Positions 9,314-18,863 are shown, counted from the stretch's first letter. The stretch is DNA of 64,000 nt from Planctomycetota bacterium (GCA_023954375.1 JAMLIC010000001.1:248001-312000); one strand, 5' to 3'. Notes: generated by a model not told the origin, from the sequence alone. Translations and numbers: made by a program.

Positions 9314-10384
9314 ATGGCGGCGACGAGGCCACGGAACTGGGTCGCGCTGCTCCTGAGCGTGGTCACCGGGCTCGGCCACTTCTACCTCGACCGCTACATC
9401 ACGGGCGCGGTGCTCTTCGGGCTGTTCGTCACCACGGCCAACGGCGTGTTCCTCGGCTTCACCCTGCAGGCCACGTCGTCGCCCGAGGTGCTGCGCGTCG
9501 TCTCGACCTTCGGCCTCGCCGCCGTGTGGACGTTCGGCATGTGGCACGCCTACCGGCTGTCGTTCGGCACGGACCGCGTCGCGCTGGCGCGGGCCAAGGA
9601 CCAGCTCCTCCGCGAGGGGCTGATCGACTACCTGCGCGACGACCTCGAGGACGCGGCCCGCAAGCTCGAGCGGGCCGTGGCGCTCGACGTGGACTGGGTC
9701 GACCCGGACCCGCTCTTCCACCTGGGCGTGGCCTCGTCGCGCCTCGCGGCGCGCCGGGCCGAGCGCGGCGACGCGGTCGGGGCGCGGCGGGCGCGGCGCC
9801 GCGCGCTGGCGGCCTTCAAGGGCTGCCTCGCGCGCGACCCGGCGCGCAAGTGGCGGGCGGAGGTCGAGCAGGAGCTGCAGCTCATGGGCCGGGGGAGCCT
9901 GACCGGCCGCATGCGCAAGGTGGGCGGGAGCCTGCGCGACCTGGTGTCCAGCGCCAGCGGCCTGTTCCGCGCCGCGCCCTCCGCCCCGCAGGGCGGGAGC
10001 GCGCCGTCCTCCCCCCTGCCCGAGCACGTGCGCCAGGCGATCACCCAGACGCGGAAGAAGCGGCGCTTCTCGGCCAAGTACCCGGCCATTCCCCCGCAGG
10101 AGGCCGGGGCGCGCACCCACGCCGACCTGCGCCTCGCCGCGCCGTCCGCGCCGTCCGGGGACGGCGAGACCCGCCCCGACCTCGGGACCCGGGCGAGCGC
10201 CGAGCCCGCGCCGGCCTCGACGACGGAGGAGGCGCCCGCGCCGGACGAGGAGCCCTCGCCCGTGGAGCGGGGCGGGGTGCGCCGGTTCGAGCGCCAGACG
10301 ATCTCGCAGCGCCTCTCCGCCGAGGCGGTGAGGCAGGCGGAGGACCCGCCGCCGCCGGGCGGGGAGGCGGGGGCGGCGTCGTAG
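9314..10384 (+). CDS. TM2/DUF6677-like membrane protein with TPR-like middle and disordered tail
   Basis: A 356-residue protein starting 8 nt after the kinase stop. Residues 7-50 contain two closely spaced hydrophobic helices around GLGHFYLDRYITGA, the layout of TM2-domain and DUF6677-like proteins. A further hydrophobic stretch lies at about 58-82. Residues about 95-200 are helical and resemble a degenerate TPR (LERAVALDVDWVDPDPLFHL). The last 150 residues are Pro/Ala/Glu-rich and disordered. The tight linkage to the kinase-like receptor suggests a role in the same signalling or envelope assembly, but no enzymatic motif is visible. I did not choose the upstream in-frame continuation because it is only a shadow of the kinase gene. 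Confidence 0.75.
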   Translation: MAATRPRNWVALLLSVVTGLGHFYLDRYITGAVLFGLFVTTANGVFLGFTLQATSSPEVLRVVSTFGLAAVWTFGMWHAYRLSFGTDRVALARAKDQLLREGLIDYLRDDLEDAARKLERAVALDVDWVDPDPLFHLGVASSRLAARRAERGDAVGARRARRRALAAFKGCLARDPARKWRAEVEQELQLMGRGSLTGRMRKVGGSLRDLVSSASGLFRAAPSAPQGGSAPSSPLPEHVRQAITQTRKKRRFSAKYPAIPPQEAGARTHADLRLAAPSAPSGDGETRPDLGTRASAEPAPASTTEEAPAPDEEPSPVERGGVRRFERQTISQRLSAEAVRQAEDPPPPGGEAGAAS

Positions 10385-10509
10385 GGCCTCCGCCAGGTCA
10401 TCGAGGACGAGCGGCGGAACGAGGAGTCCTCGAGCTCTCTCCGCCCCGTCGCCTGCCCCGCGCCGCCGGGGGCGCGTAAGCTGGAGCCTGGCACGAGGGC
10501 GAAGAAGCG

Positions 10510-11913
10510 ATGGATCAGGAGCAGCCGGCGCGCGAGGCCTGCGGCGTCTTCGGGGTGTGGGACGACCCCGAGGCGGCGGCCAAGACCTACTTCGGGATCT
10601 TCGCCCTGCAGCACCGCGGGCAGGAGAGCGCCGGGATCGCCTGCACCGACGGCAAGGAGATCCGGCGTCACCGGGGCATGGGGACCGTGGGCGCGATCTT
10701 CGCCGACGAGCAGGTGCTCGCGAAGCTGACCGGGCGCGGCGCGATCGGCCACGTGCGCTACTCGACCATGGGCGCGAGCCTCCTGCAGAACGCCCAGCCG
10801 CTGGTGGCCAACACGCAGTGGGGCACCTTCGCCGTGGCCCACAACGGCAACTTCACCAACGGCCCCAGCCTGCGCGCGCGCTTCGAGGCGGCCGGGGCGA
10901 TCTTCCAGACGACCACCGACAGCGAGGTGTTCCTGCACCTCCTCGCGCGGGCGGGCGGGTCCGACGACCCGGCGGAGCGGATCGCCGCCGCCTGCCGGGA
11001 GGTGCGGGGCGCCTACTCGCTCCTGGTCATGACGCCGGGGCTGCTCGTCGCGGCGCGCGACCCGCAGGGGTTCCGCCCGCTGTGGGTCGGCCGGACGGCC
11101 GAGGGCAAGTTCGCCTTCTCCTCCGAGACGCCCTCGTTCGACCTGACCCGGATCCAGCCGCTCTACGAGGTCCCGCCGGGGACGCTCGTGGTCGTCGACG
11201 CCGCCGGCGCGCGGCAGGTGCAGTTCGCCGAGCCGCGCCCGGCGCACTGCGTCTTCGAGCACGTCTACTTCTCGCGCCCCGACGGGGTGATCTACGGCGA
11301 CGCGGTGCAGGAGGTCCGCAAGGCCCTCGGCCGCCAGCTCGCGCGCGAGCATCCGGCCGACGCCGACATCGTCATCGCGATCCCCGACTCGGGCAACGCG
11401 GCGGCCATGGGCTACAGCCAGGAGAGCGGGATCCCGCTCGAGCAGGGGTTCATCCGCAACCACTACGTCGGCCGCACCTTCATCCAGCCGTCGGCCGCCT
11501 CGCGCACCCTCTCGGCCGACCTCAAGCTCAACGTCGTGCGCTCGGCGGTCGAGGGCAAGCGCGTGCTCGTCGTCGACGACTCGGTCGTCCGCGGCACGAC
11601 CGCCCGCCGGCGCTGCCACTACCTGCGCGAGGCCGGCGCGCGCGAGGTCCACCTGCGCGTCTCCTGCCCGCCGATCAAGTCGCCCTGCTTCTACGGCGTC
11701 GACTTCCAGAGCAAGGGCGAGCTCATGGCCGCCGTGCACACGATCGAGGAGATGGCCCGGATCATGGAGGTCGACTCGCTCGGCTACCTCTCGGTCGAGG
11801 GCATGCTGGCGGTGCTGAGCAACCCCGCCTCCTCCTACTGCACGGCCTGCTGGACCGGCGACTACCCCGTCCCGATCGAGGAGGGGATGAGCAAGCGGAG
11901 CTGCGGCGAATAG
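10510..11913 (+). CDS. purF: amidophosphoribosyltransferase
   Basis: First committed enzyme of purine synthesis: transfers glutamine-derived ammonia to PRPP to make phosphoribosylamine, in the cytoplasm. The 467 residues begin with a 10-residue propeptide and the Ntn glutaminase nucleophile Cys11 (EACGVFG), followed by the QHRGQESAGI motif. The PRPP-binding loop VLVVDDSVVRGTT is in the C-terminal half. Cysteines at SCPPIKSPC and at C444/C447 (YCTAC) match the set that binds a 4Fe-4S cluster in Bacillus-type enzymes, so this is the Fe-S-containing, propeptide-processed form. The gene stands alone among purine genes here. A TAAGCT box (10477-10482) and a GAAGAAG stretch precede the ATG. Confidence 0.97.
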   Translation: MDQEQPAREACGVFGVWDDPEAAAKTYFGIFALQHRGQESAGIACTDGKEIRRHRGMGTVGAIFADEQVLAKLTGRGAIGHVRYSTMGASLLQNAQPLVANTQWGTFAVAHNGNFTNGPSLRARFEAAGAIFQTTTDSEVFLHLLARAGGSDDPAERIAAACREVRGAYSLLVMTPGLLVAARDPQGFRPLWVGRTAEGKFAFSSETPSFDLTRIQPLYEVPPGTLVVVDAAGARQVQFAEPRPAHCVFEHVYFSRPDGVIYGDAVQEVRKALGRQLAREHPADADIVIAIPDSGNAAAMGYSQESGIPLEQGFIRNHYVGRTFIQPSAASRTLSADLKLNVVRSAVEGKRVLVVDDSVVRGTTARRRCHYLREAGAREVHLRVSCPPIKSPCFYGVDFQSKGELMAAVHTIEEMARIMEVDSLGYLSVEGMLAVLSNPASSYCTACWTGDYPVPIEEGMSKRSCGE

Positions 11914-11949
11914 TCGAGCACCCCGCTGAGCCGGGAGCTGCGGCGACGG

Positions 11950-12870
11950 TCAGAACAGGTTCATCTGCGGCGCCTCGCCCTTGGCCGTGCGGCGCCGGCC
12001 GGCGTCGAACCCCTCGCGCCGCCGGCGCGGCAGGAGGCGCAGGCACGCGGCGCAGAGGGCCACGAGGTTGCCCGGGCGGTCGGAGCCGCCGCGCCCCACG
12101 GGCACGACGTGGCCGATCCGCGTCGGACCGGCGAGGTCGCAGTTGCCGCAGCGCGCGGCGTCGCGGCCGGCGCCGAGGAGGATCGCGCGCAGGCGGGCCT
12201 GGCGCTTCTTCGACGACTCCGGGCGCAGGCAGGCGCTCGAGGCGTCCGGGGGCATGGAGGCGGCGTTCTCGCGCGTGATCTTGCGCCGCCGCTCCTGGCT
12301 CGACTGGGCCGACGTGCGCTTCTGCGGCCAGAGCGCCCGGCTCACGCCGTCGCTGAGGGCGTCGGGCCGCGTGGCCTCGGGCAGGTCGGCCCGCCGCAGC
12401 CGGTCGGTGATCGCGTCCTTCTCGGTGCTGCCGACGATCGCCGCCACGGCGCGCGCGGCCGTGCGCGAGAGCGGGTAGACCTCGCGCCCGGCGAGGACCG
12501 CGAGGGCCGGGAGGGCGCCCGTGACCTTCTTGTCGGCCAGCAGGCGGATCATGGCCCGCTCGACCGGGTAGCCGCGCTCGGGATGGATCGGCGAGCGGGC
12601 GAGGAGCTCGACCACCTCCACGTAGGTGGCGATCGCCCGCGCCGGGTCGGCCCGCTCGAGGAGCTCGAGCGAGAAGTACTTCATGACGTCCGACGGGCTG
12701 CCGATCGCCAGCAGGTGCGCCCGCAGGACCTCGATGACGTCGGGGTCGTGCGGGTCGATGTCGCGGATCCGCGCGCGCAGGGCGCCCACCGCCTCCTCGA
12801 TGACGGCGAACGCGTGGCCGGACTCGTCGATGAGCCGGCGGAGGGCCTTGGGGCTGGAGAGGTCGGTCAT
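11950..12870 (-). CDS. HNH endonuclease-domain protein with C-terminal clamp-binding-like motif
   Basis: A 306-residue protein. The first about 150 residues are alpha-helical and HEAT-like. A basic linker follows, then a compact HNH domain near residues 240-280: CGNC, GHVVPVGRGG, PGNLVALC and a second CxxC, which supplies the HNH catalytic residues and a structural zinc site. The protein ends in QMNLF, close to the bacterial sliding-clamp-binding consensus QL[SD]LF, placed at the extreme C-terminus as in many clamp-binding proteins. It lies 139 nt downstream of scpB on the same strand, so it may be transcribed with the condensin genes. This suggests a replication- or repair-associated nuclease. 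The nuclease fold is well supported; the clamp link is inference. Confidence 0.75.
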   Translation of the reverse strand: MTDLSSPKALRRLIDESGHAFAVIEEAVGALRARIRDIDPHDPDVIEVLRAHLLAIGSPSDVMKYFSLELLERADPARAIATYVEVVELLARSPIHPERGYPVERAMIRLLADKKVTGALPALAVLAGREVYPLSRTAARAVAAIVGSTEKDAITDRLRRADLPEATRPDALSDGVSRALWPQKRTSAQSSQERRRKITRENAASMPPDASSACLRPESSKKRQARLRAILLGAGRDAARCGNCDLAGPTRIGHVVPVGRGGSDRPGNLVALCAACLRLLPRRRREGFDAGRRRTAKGEAPQMNLF

Positions 12871-13009
12871 CGCTCGCGCTCGTCTCGAGGGCGCAGCAGG
12901 CTGCGCCCGGCTCGCTGTCCTGGCCCACGGCGCGGCGGCTGCGCCACGACGTCCGCGAACCCCGACGGAGGGGCCGCTCCGCGGAGTGACCGGGTCGCCC
13001 CGGCGACCG

Positions 13010-14080
13010 CTACCAGTCGTCGGTCGTGGCCTGCTCCTGGAACAGGTCCATGAGGTGGGCGATGCGCGACGGCGGCGGCGGCTCCTGTTCGGTGGTCGCG
13101 TCGTCCGTCCGCGTCGTCTCGGGCTCCGTCACGTGCACCTCCTCCTGCTGCACCGTCGTGGTCTCCTGCGCCGTCGTGACCCGGGGCGGCTCGCCCCCGC
13201 TCACGACGCAGTCCTCGTCCTCGTCCGCGCCCATCGGCACCTCGGCCTCGGCCTCGGCCTCGTCCGTGCCCATCGGCGCCTCGGCCTCGGGCACGGGCTC
13301 CGGCTCCGGCTCCGGCTCCGGCGGCACGCACGCCAGCGCCTCGGCGACGAGCGCCTCCGGCGAGCCCTCACCCTCGCCCAGGTGCACCCGCGGGCTGCCG
13401 ACCACCTCGGGCGTGCGCTCGACGCCGGCCGCCCGGGCCAGCGCGCGGCGGATGAGCTCGGGGTCGTTGTCGAGCCCGAACTCGGCCGCGAACGCGTCGG
13501 TCGTGCGCAGGTAGTAGTTGCGGCCCTTCCGCTGGCGCGCGATGAGCCCGCGCCCCATGAGCTCCTTGACGTGCTCGTAGACCGTCGAGCCGCGCTCGCG
13601 CACGAGCCGCGCCTGCGAGAGCGGCTGGTTGATCGCGACGAGCGCCAGCGTCTCCGTCACCGCCTGCTTGAGCATGGGCGGCGCCACGGCGGCCGCGTCC
13701 TTGCGGTAGGCCGCCTTCAGGTCGAGGATGTAGGCCTTGTCGGCGGCCTTCTCGCGCACGAACAGCGCCACGGCCGTCGGCCGCTCGGCGAGCGCGCGCT
13801 CGAGCCGCGCCAGCCCGGCCTCGACCTCCTGCAGCGACCGGCCCAGCGCCTTGCCGATCTCGGCCGCCGTGAGCGGCACGTGGGTGGAGAAGAGCAGCGC
13901 CTCGAGCTGCTGCTCGCGCTCGCGCGCGTCGCCTCTCAGGTCGGTGAGCACCGCGTCCAGGGCCGCGCCGGCGTCCAGCCGGCTCGGGCCCAGCACCGGC
14001 TCCCCGGGGCTGAGCGCCTCCGCCAGCGCCTCGAGCGTGACCTGGGCCTGGCCGTCGACCACCGACTCACGCTCGCTCAT
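13010..14080 (-). CDS. scpB: segregation and condensation protein B
   Basis: Kleisin-binding winged-helix subunit of the SMC-ScpAB condensin complex, acting on the nucleoid in chromosome compaction and segregation. Residues about 25-190 contain the two winged-helix domains (LEALLFSTHVPLTAAEIGKA; ETLALVAINQPLSQ; GLIARQRKGRNYYLRTTDAF). The remaining 160 residues are an acidic, disordered extension with an (EP)n stretch, longer than usual for ScpB, which is typically about 180-200 residues. The gene overlaps scpA by 14 nt and follows smc-scpA in one operon. Confidence 0.93.
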   Translation of the reverse strand: MSERESVVDGQAQVTLEALAEALSPGEPVLGPSRLDAGAALDAVLTDLRGDAREREQQLEALLFSTHVPLTAAEIGKALGRSLQEVEAGLARLERALAERPTAVALFVREKAADKAYILDLKAAYRKDAAAVAPPMLKQAVTETLALVAINQPLSQARLVRERGSTVYEHVKELMGRGLIARQRKGRNYYLRTTDAFAAEFGLDNDPELIRRALARAAGVERTPEVVGSPRVHLGEGEGSPEALVAEALACVPPEPEPEPEPVPEAEAPMGTDEAEAEAEVPMGADEDEDCVVSGGEPPRVTTAQETTTVQQEEVHVTEPETTRTDDATTEQEPPPPSRIAHLMDLFQEQATTDDW

Positions 14081-15092
14081 CGCGCGCCTCCTCGAGCTCC
14101 GACTCCACCTCGGCCTCGCCCTCCTCGGCCGCGCCCGCCCCGGCCTCGCCGGTGCCCTCGTCGTCGCGGGCCTCGTCGCCGCCTGCCGCGGGCGCCTCGT
14201 CGTCGTCGTCGTGGCGCACGCCGGCGCGGACCTCCCCGAAGTGGGGGCCGCGCCGCACGCGCAGCTCGCCGTAGCAGGCCTCCTGGTCGAGGACGACCTC
14301 GCCGTCCTGGGCGAGGAACAGGAGCGCCAGGTAGGCGCCGGCGCGCGTCCGCCCGCCCGGGCCCGTCAGCTCCTCGAAGCGGGCGACCGCGTCCTCGCGC
14401 TCCAGGCGCCGCCACAGGGCGTGGCGGACCTCGACGATGTCCTGGTCGAGGTCGTCCTGGTGCGACGAGCCGACGCACTCGTCGGCGAGGAGCGCCTCGT
14501 CGTAGACCGGCTGGTTGGCCAGCTCCAGCTCGCGCTGGGCGAGCCGCTCGTCGTAGGCGCGGAGCGCCGCGATCAGGTCGACGAGCGTCAGCCCGCGCTC
14601 GCGCGGCCGCCGCTCGCGCGGCATGAGGCCCGCCACCCCGCCGCGCTCCCCGCCCTCGCCCAGGAAGTCGGGGTAGACCAGCGGCACGTCGCCCGGCAGC
14701 AGCCCCTGCCGCCCGCGCAGGGCGTCGGCCAGCTCCTCCATCTGCGCGTCGAGCGCGGCGTCGAAGGCCTCCTGCTGGCGCAGGCGCGCCTCGCGCTCGG
14801 CCAGCGCCTGCGCCTTGAGGTGCACGAGCGCCGCCGCGTAGAAGATCAGCCGCGCCACGTGGCCCAGGTCGCGCGCGTCGAGCCGCTCGTCGAGCGCGCG
14901 CAGGTAGCGGTCGGTGAGCGCGACGATGTCGATGTCCCAGGGGTCGTACTCGCCGCGCCGCGCCATCTCGAGCAGGAGCCCGAGGCCCGGGTCGCGCGTG
15001 CCGCCCGGCAGGTCGAACGGCTGGCCGACGTCGTCGTCCGTGCCGGCGAAGGCGACCTCGTGGTCGCGGCCGGAGTCGGTGTCGAAGCTCAC
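14067..15092 (-). CDS. scpA: segregation and condensation protein A
   Basis: Kleisin subunit of condensin that bridges the SMC heads. With a GTG start whose last bases overlap the smc stop (GTGA), the product is 341 residues. The N-terminal domain begins with the ScpA signature region (GTRDPGLGLLLEMARRGEYD, then DPWDIDIVALTDRYL), and the middle has the typical LKAQAL helix. The C-terminal winged helix (FLALLFLAQDGEVVLDQ-like; here LALLFLAQDGEVV) is followed by an acidic disordered tail. In-frame open sequence continues upstream but is only a shadow of smc. It sits between smc and scpB in one operon, which fixes its function. Confidence 0.92.
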   Translation of the reverse strand: MSFDTDSGRDHEVAFAGTDDDVGQPFDLPGGTRDPGLGLLLEMARRGEYDPWDIDIVALTDRYLRALDERLDARDLGHVARLIFYAAALVHLKAQALAEREARLRQQEAFDAALDAQMEELADALRGRQGLLPGDVPLVYPDFLGEGGERGGVAGLMPRERRPRERGLTLVDLIAALRAYDERLAQRELELANQPVYDEALLADECVGSSHQDDLDQDIVEVRHALWRRLEREDAVARFEELTGPGGRTRAGAYLALLFLAQDGEVVLDQEACYGELRVRRGPHFGEVRAGVRHDDDDEAPAAGGDEARDDEGTGEAGAGAAEEGEAEVESELEEARDERA

Positions 15093-18000
15093 GAGCTCGC
15101 CCCCACCTCCGGCGCCGCCTGCGCCGGCTCGGCCGCGTCCTCCATGGGCACGCCGGTGACCACCGTGCCCCACCCCTTGCGCATGGTCACGCCGATCGTC
15201 TGGCGCGACTTCTCCAGCATGACGCGGTGGTGCGAGATCACGAGGTACTGCCGGCTGTCGGCGCGGCTCTTGATCGCCGAGGCCAGCGTCTCCGTGTTCA
15301 CGCCGTCGAGGCTCTGGTCCACCTCGTCGAAGACGAAGAAGGGCGCCGGGTTCACCTCCTGCAGGGCGAAGATGAACGCGAGCGCCGTGAGCGACTTCTC
15401 GCCGCCGCTCATGGCCTCGAGGCGCGCCAGCTTCTTGCCGCGCGGTCGGGCCTCGATGATCAGGCCGCCCGCGAAGGGGTCGTCCGGGTTCTCGAGGCGG
15501 AGCCGCCCCTCGCCGCGCGCCAGCTCGGCGAACGAGCCGGCGAAGGCCTTCGACACGCGGGCGAACGCGTCGAGGAAGGCCGTGCGCTTGCGGCCGTCGA
15601 GGTCGACGATCCGCGCCCGGAGCTGCGCCTTCTCCTCCTCGAGCGTGCCGACCTTCTGCGTCAGCTCCTCCTGGCGGGCGAGCACCTGCTCGTACTGCTC
15701 GATCGCCAGCTGGTTGACCGGGCCGAGCGCGGCGATCTCCGCCTCGAGCCTGGCCAGGAGCTGCTCGACGCGCCGCCGGGCCCGCGGCAGGTCGTCCGGG
15801 GCCTCCTCGGGGCCGGGGACCTCGACGCCGCGCTCGGCCGCCGCCGCGCGCAGGGCCGCCGCCGCCTCCCTCAGGCGGCCGAGCTCCTCGCCGAGCGCCG
15901 CGAGCCGCTCGCCGATCGCCTGCAGCTCGCGCGCCGCCTCGCGGGCCGCGTCGCGCGCCTGCTCGGCCACGCCGCGCGCCTCGTCGCGCCGGCGGGCCAG
16001 CGCCGTCAGCTCGCTCGCCAGGACCTCGAGGGCCGCCGCCTTCTCGTCGAGCTCGACCGCCAGCGCGTCGGCCTCGACCCGGGCGGCCTTCGCGGCCGCG
16101 CTCGTGGTCTCGAGCGCCTGGCGCGCCTCGGCCAGCGCGGCCCGCGCCGCCTCGAGCTTCTCCTGCGCCGAGCGCCGCTCGAGCTGCGCCTCGGAGTGCT
16201 CCTGGCGCAGCCCGTTGAGGACGACCTCGAGGTCGCGCATGGCGGCCTCGGTCTCCTGGGCCTCGCGGTTGGCGCCCTCGAACTCGCCCGACGCCTCGGG
16301 GCGGTCGATCGCCTGGAGCCGCTGCTGCGCCGCCGCGAGGTCCCCGCGCACGCGGTCGAGCCCGGCCGCGACCTCGGCCTGCTCGGCCTTCAGCGCCTCG
16401 AGCTCGCGCTCGAGGCCGCCCAGCCGCTGCGCCTGCGGCCCGAGCGCCTGGTCGAGCCGGTTCAGCTCGCCCTGGCAGCGGGCGACCAGCCCCTCGACCT
16501 CGGCCAGCGCCGCCTGCTCGCGCGCCAGCGCCTCGCTCGCCTGGCCCCACTCCTGCTCGGCCTTCTGCAGGGCCGCGCGGGCGGCGCTGCGCTGCTTGTC
16601 GAGCTCCGAGAGGAGCTTCTTCTTCTCCTCGACCTCGGCCGCGGCCTGGGCGGCGGCGAGGAGGAGCTGGCTGCCGCGCGTGGCCGTGCCGCCCGTCATG
16701 AGGCCGTGGCGCTCGAGGACGTCGCCCTCGAGCGTGACCATGCGGTAGCGGCCGATCAGCGGCAGGGCGTCGGGCAGGCGCTCGACGACCAGGGTGTCCG
16801 TGAACACGGCCCGCATGAGCTCGTCGTAGCGGCGGTCGGCCGAGACGAGGTCGATCGCGTAGCCGAGCATCCCCCTGCCGCGCGGCGCGTCCTTGTCCGG
16901 GCGCGGCCCGCGCATCTTCGTCAGCGGCGCGAAGGAGAGGCGCCCCGCGCGCGTGCGCTTGAGCAGCTCGATCGCCTCGCGCGCCACCTGCTCGTCGTCG
17001 ACGACGACCCAGTGCAGGCGCCCGCCGGCCGCCGCCTCGAGCGCCTGGGCGAAGCGCGGCTCGAAGTCGAGCAGGTTGGCGACCGTCCCGTGCAGCCCGG
17101 CGAAGCGCGCGTCCTCGAGCGCCGCCAGCGCCTGCCCGCCGCCGAGCGCGTGCGCCTGCGCGCGGCGCGCCTCAGCCGAGGCCACCTCCTGCTCGGCGCG
17201 CGACACGCGCGCCTGCACGGCCTCGAGCCCGCTGCGCAGGCCGTGGACCTGCGCCGCCGCCTGGCGGCGCCGCTCGTCGGCCTTGCCGACGGCCGCCCGC
17301 CGCTCCTTCAGCCGCTCGGCCGCCTCGGCCACCTCGCGCGCCACCTCGGCGCGCCGACCCGCCGCCTCGCCGCCGGTCTCGCCGAGGAGCGACCGCTCGG
17401 TCTCCTTGCGGCTGACCTGCTCGGCGAGCGCCCGGTCGCGCGTCGCGAGGTCGCCCTCCTCCCGGCGCAGCTTCTCCAGCTGCTGGTTGATCCCGCGGGC
17501 CTCCTCGGCCGCGCGCACCTGGTCGGCGCCCTGGCGCCGCAGCGTCGCGGCCGCCGCCTCGAAGCGCCGCGAGAGCGTCTGGTGCTGCTCGTCGGTCTCC
17601 TCGAGCTCGCGGCCGAGGTCGGTCGCCTGCTTGTCGAGCGCGGCGAAGCGGTCCTCGCCCTCGCGCACGGCCCGCTCGAGCTGCGGCGCCTTGGCCTTGA
17701 GGCCGGCCTCCTGCTCGGCGGTCTCGACCGCGCGGCGCCGCGCGCCGTCGAGGCGCGCGCGTAGCCCCTCGACCTCGCGCACGGCGGCGAGGCGCTCGCC
17801 GTCGCCCTTCTCGGCCAGCTCGCGCTCGAGCGCCTGCAGGGCCTCGTTCTTCTCGCGCGCCTCGCGCTCGAGCTTCTCGTGCTTCCTGCCCTGGGCCTTC
17901 TGGTCCTTCTCGCCCTGGGCGATCGCGGCCTCCTGGGCCACGACCTTGACCTCGGCCTCCTGCACGTCGAGGACGACGAGGTCCTCCTCGAGCCCCTTCT

Positions 18001-18823
18001 TGCGCCCGGCGAGGGTCTGGAAGGCGATCGCCTGGTCGCGCTCGACCTTGAGCTGGCCGAGGCGCCCGGTGAGCTCGTCGAGGATCAGCCGCGTCTCGTC
18101 GGTGCGGCGGTCGGCCGCCTCGAGCTCCTCGTTCGCGGCGGCGATGCGCAGGTCGAACTCGCGCGCGCCGGCCAGCTCGTCGAGCACCTGCCGCCGCGCC
18201 ACGCCGCCCATGGACGTCAGGCGGATCACGTCGCCCTGCAGGACGATGTTCTGCCCGCTCGTGGGGAAGCCCAGGTCGCGCATGAGGTCGTGGAGGTCGG
18301 TCAGGCGCACCGGCGTGCCGTCGACCTCGTAGTGCGCCTGCGCGCCCGTCTTCTGGCGGCGCACGACGCGCGTGACCTCGACCTTCTTGTGGGTGCGGCG
18401 CCCGGCCGCGTCCTCGAAGGTGCCGGCGAGCTCGAGCGAGACCCGCGCCGAGGGCTTCGTGCCCTCGATGCAGATCAGGTCGGTCAGGCGCTCGGCGCGC
18501 ATGCCCTTCGAGGTGGCGATCCCGAGCACGAACTGGATCGCGTCGATGATGTTCGACTTGCCCGAGCCGTTCGGCCCCGAGACGGTCGTGAAGCCGTCGC
18601 GGAGCGGGATCCGCGTCTTCTTGGCGAACGACTTGAAGTTGTCCAGCGTGAGGGCCTCGACGCGCACGTCGACCGGGCGGCCGAGGGCCGCGACCGCCTG
18701 GATCCCCTCCAGGTCGTTCGCGGCCGCGTCGGGCCCGCCGGTCGCCGGGCTGGCCGGGCTGGCGTCGCTGACCGGAGCGTCGTCCTTCATCCGCTCTCCC
18801 CCGGGGTTCGGCTCCTGCGTCAT
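15089..18823 (-). CDS. smc: chromosome segregation ATPase SMC
   Basis: The 1244-residue condensin ATPase. Walker A is GPNGSGKS at about 83-90. Long coiled coils flank a hinge at about 555-730 (HGTVANLLDFEPRF, then MVTLEGDVLERHGLMTGG). The C-terminal head has the signature MSGGEKSLTALAFIFALQE and Walker B FFVFDEVDQSLDG. The head ends with QTIGVTMRKGWGTVVTGV. The DEVD-x-x-LDG-x-N and IGVTM...VTG forms resemble archaeal and cyanobacterial SMC rather than the DEVDAALDD form of most bacteria. A 40-residue disordered N-terminus precedes the fold; an internal ATG at codon 12 could also be the start. It is the first gene of smc-scpA-scpB. Confidence 0.96.
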   Translation of the reverse strand: MTQEPNPGGERMKDDAPVSDASPASPATGGPDAAANDLEGIQAVAALGRPVDVRVEALTLDNFKSFAKKTRIPLRDGFTTVSGPNGSGKSNIIDAIQFVLGIATSKGMRAERLTDLICIEGTKPSARVSLELAGTFEDAAGRRTHKKVEVTRVVRRQKTGAQAHYEVDGTPVRLTDLHDLMRDLGFPTSGQNIVLQGDVIRLTSMGGVARRQVLDELAGAREFDLRIAAANEELEAADRRTDETRLILDELTGRLGQLKVERDQAIAFQTLAGRKKGLEEDLVVLDVQEAEVKVVAQEAAIAQGEKDQKAQGRKHEKLEREAREKNEALQALERELAEKGDGERLAAVREVEGLRARLDGARRRAVETAEQEAGLKAKAPQLERAVREGEDRFAALDKQATDLGRELEETDEQHQTLSRRFEAAAATLRRQGADQVRAAEEARGINQQLEKLRREEGDLATRDRALAEQVSRKETERSLLGETGGEAAGRRAEVAREVAEAAERLKERRAAVGKADERRRQAAAQVHGLRSGLEAVQARVSRAEQEVASAEARRAQAHALGGGQALAALEDARFAGLHGTVANLLDFEPRFAQALEAAAGGRLHWVVVDDEQVAREAIELLKRTRAGRLSFAPLTKMRGPRPDKDAPRGRGMLGYAIDLVSADRRYDELMRAVFTDTLVVERLPDALPLIGRYRMVTLEGDVLERHGLMTGGTATRGSQLLLAAAQAAAEVEEKKKLLSELDKQRSAARAALQKAEQEWGQASEALAREQAALAEVEGLVARCQGELNRLDQALGPQAQRLGGLERELEALKAEQAEVAAGLDRVRGDLAAAQQRLQAIDRPEASGEFEGANREAQETEAAMRDLEVVLNGLRQEHSEAQLERRSAQEKLEAARAALAEARQALETTSAAAKAARVEADALAVELDEKAAALEVLASELTALARRRDEARGVAEQARDAAREAARELQAIGERLAALGEELGRLREAAAALRAAAAERGVEVPGPEEAPDDLPRARRRVEQLLARLEAEIAALGPVNQLAIEQYEQVLARQEELTQKVGTLEEEKAQLRARIVDLDGRKRTAFLDAFARVSKAFAGSFAELARGEGRLRLENPDDPFAGGLIIEARPRGKKLARLEAMSGGEKSLTALAFIFALQEVNPAPFFVFDEVDQSLDGVNTETLASAIKSRADSRQYLVISHHRVMLEKSRQTIGVTMRKGWGTVVTGVPMEDAAEPAQAAPEVGASS

Positions 18824-18863
18824 GCCGGATGGCCCTCCCCCTGGGGGCTCTTCGGCACTTTTG

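Noticed and set aside
5354..10384. A 1676-codon open frame overlapping the kinase gene
   Set aside because: It is an out-of-frame shadow of the kinase (Arg/Pro/Gly-rich, no domain). Only its last 357 codons, from ATG 9314, encode a real protein.
11050..11100. GFRPLW in PurF considered as a DGR variable repeat
   Set aside because: It is a conserved PurF motif, lacks the GGSW...ARNCR context, and has no match to the template repeat.
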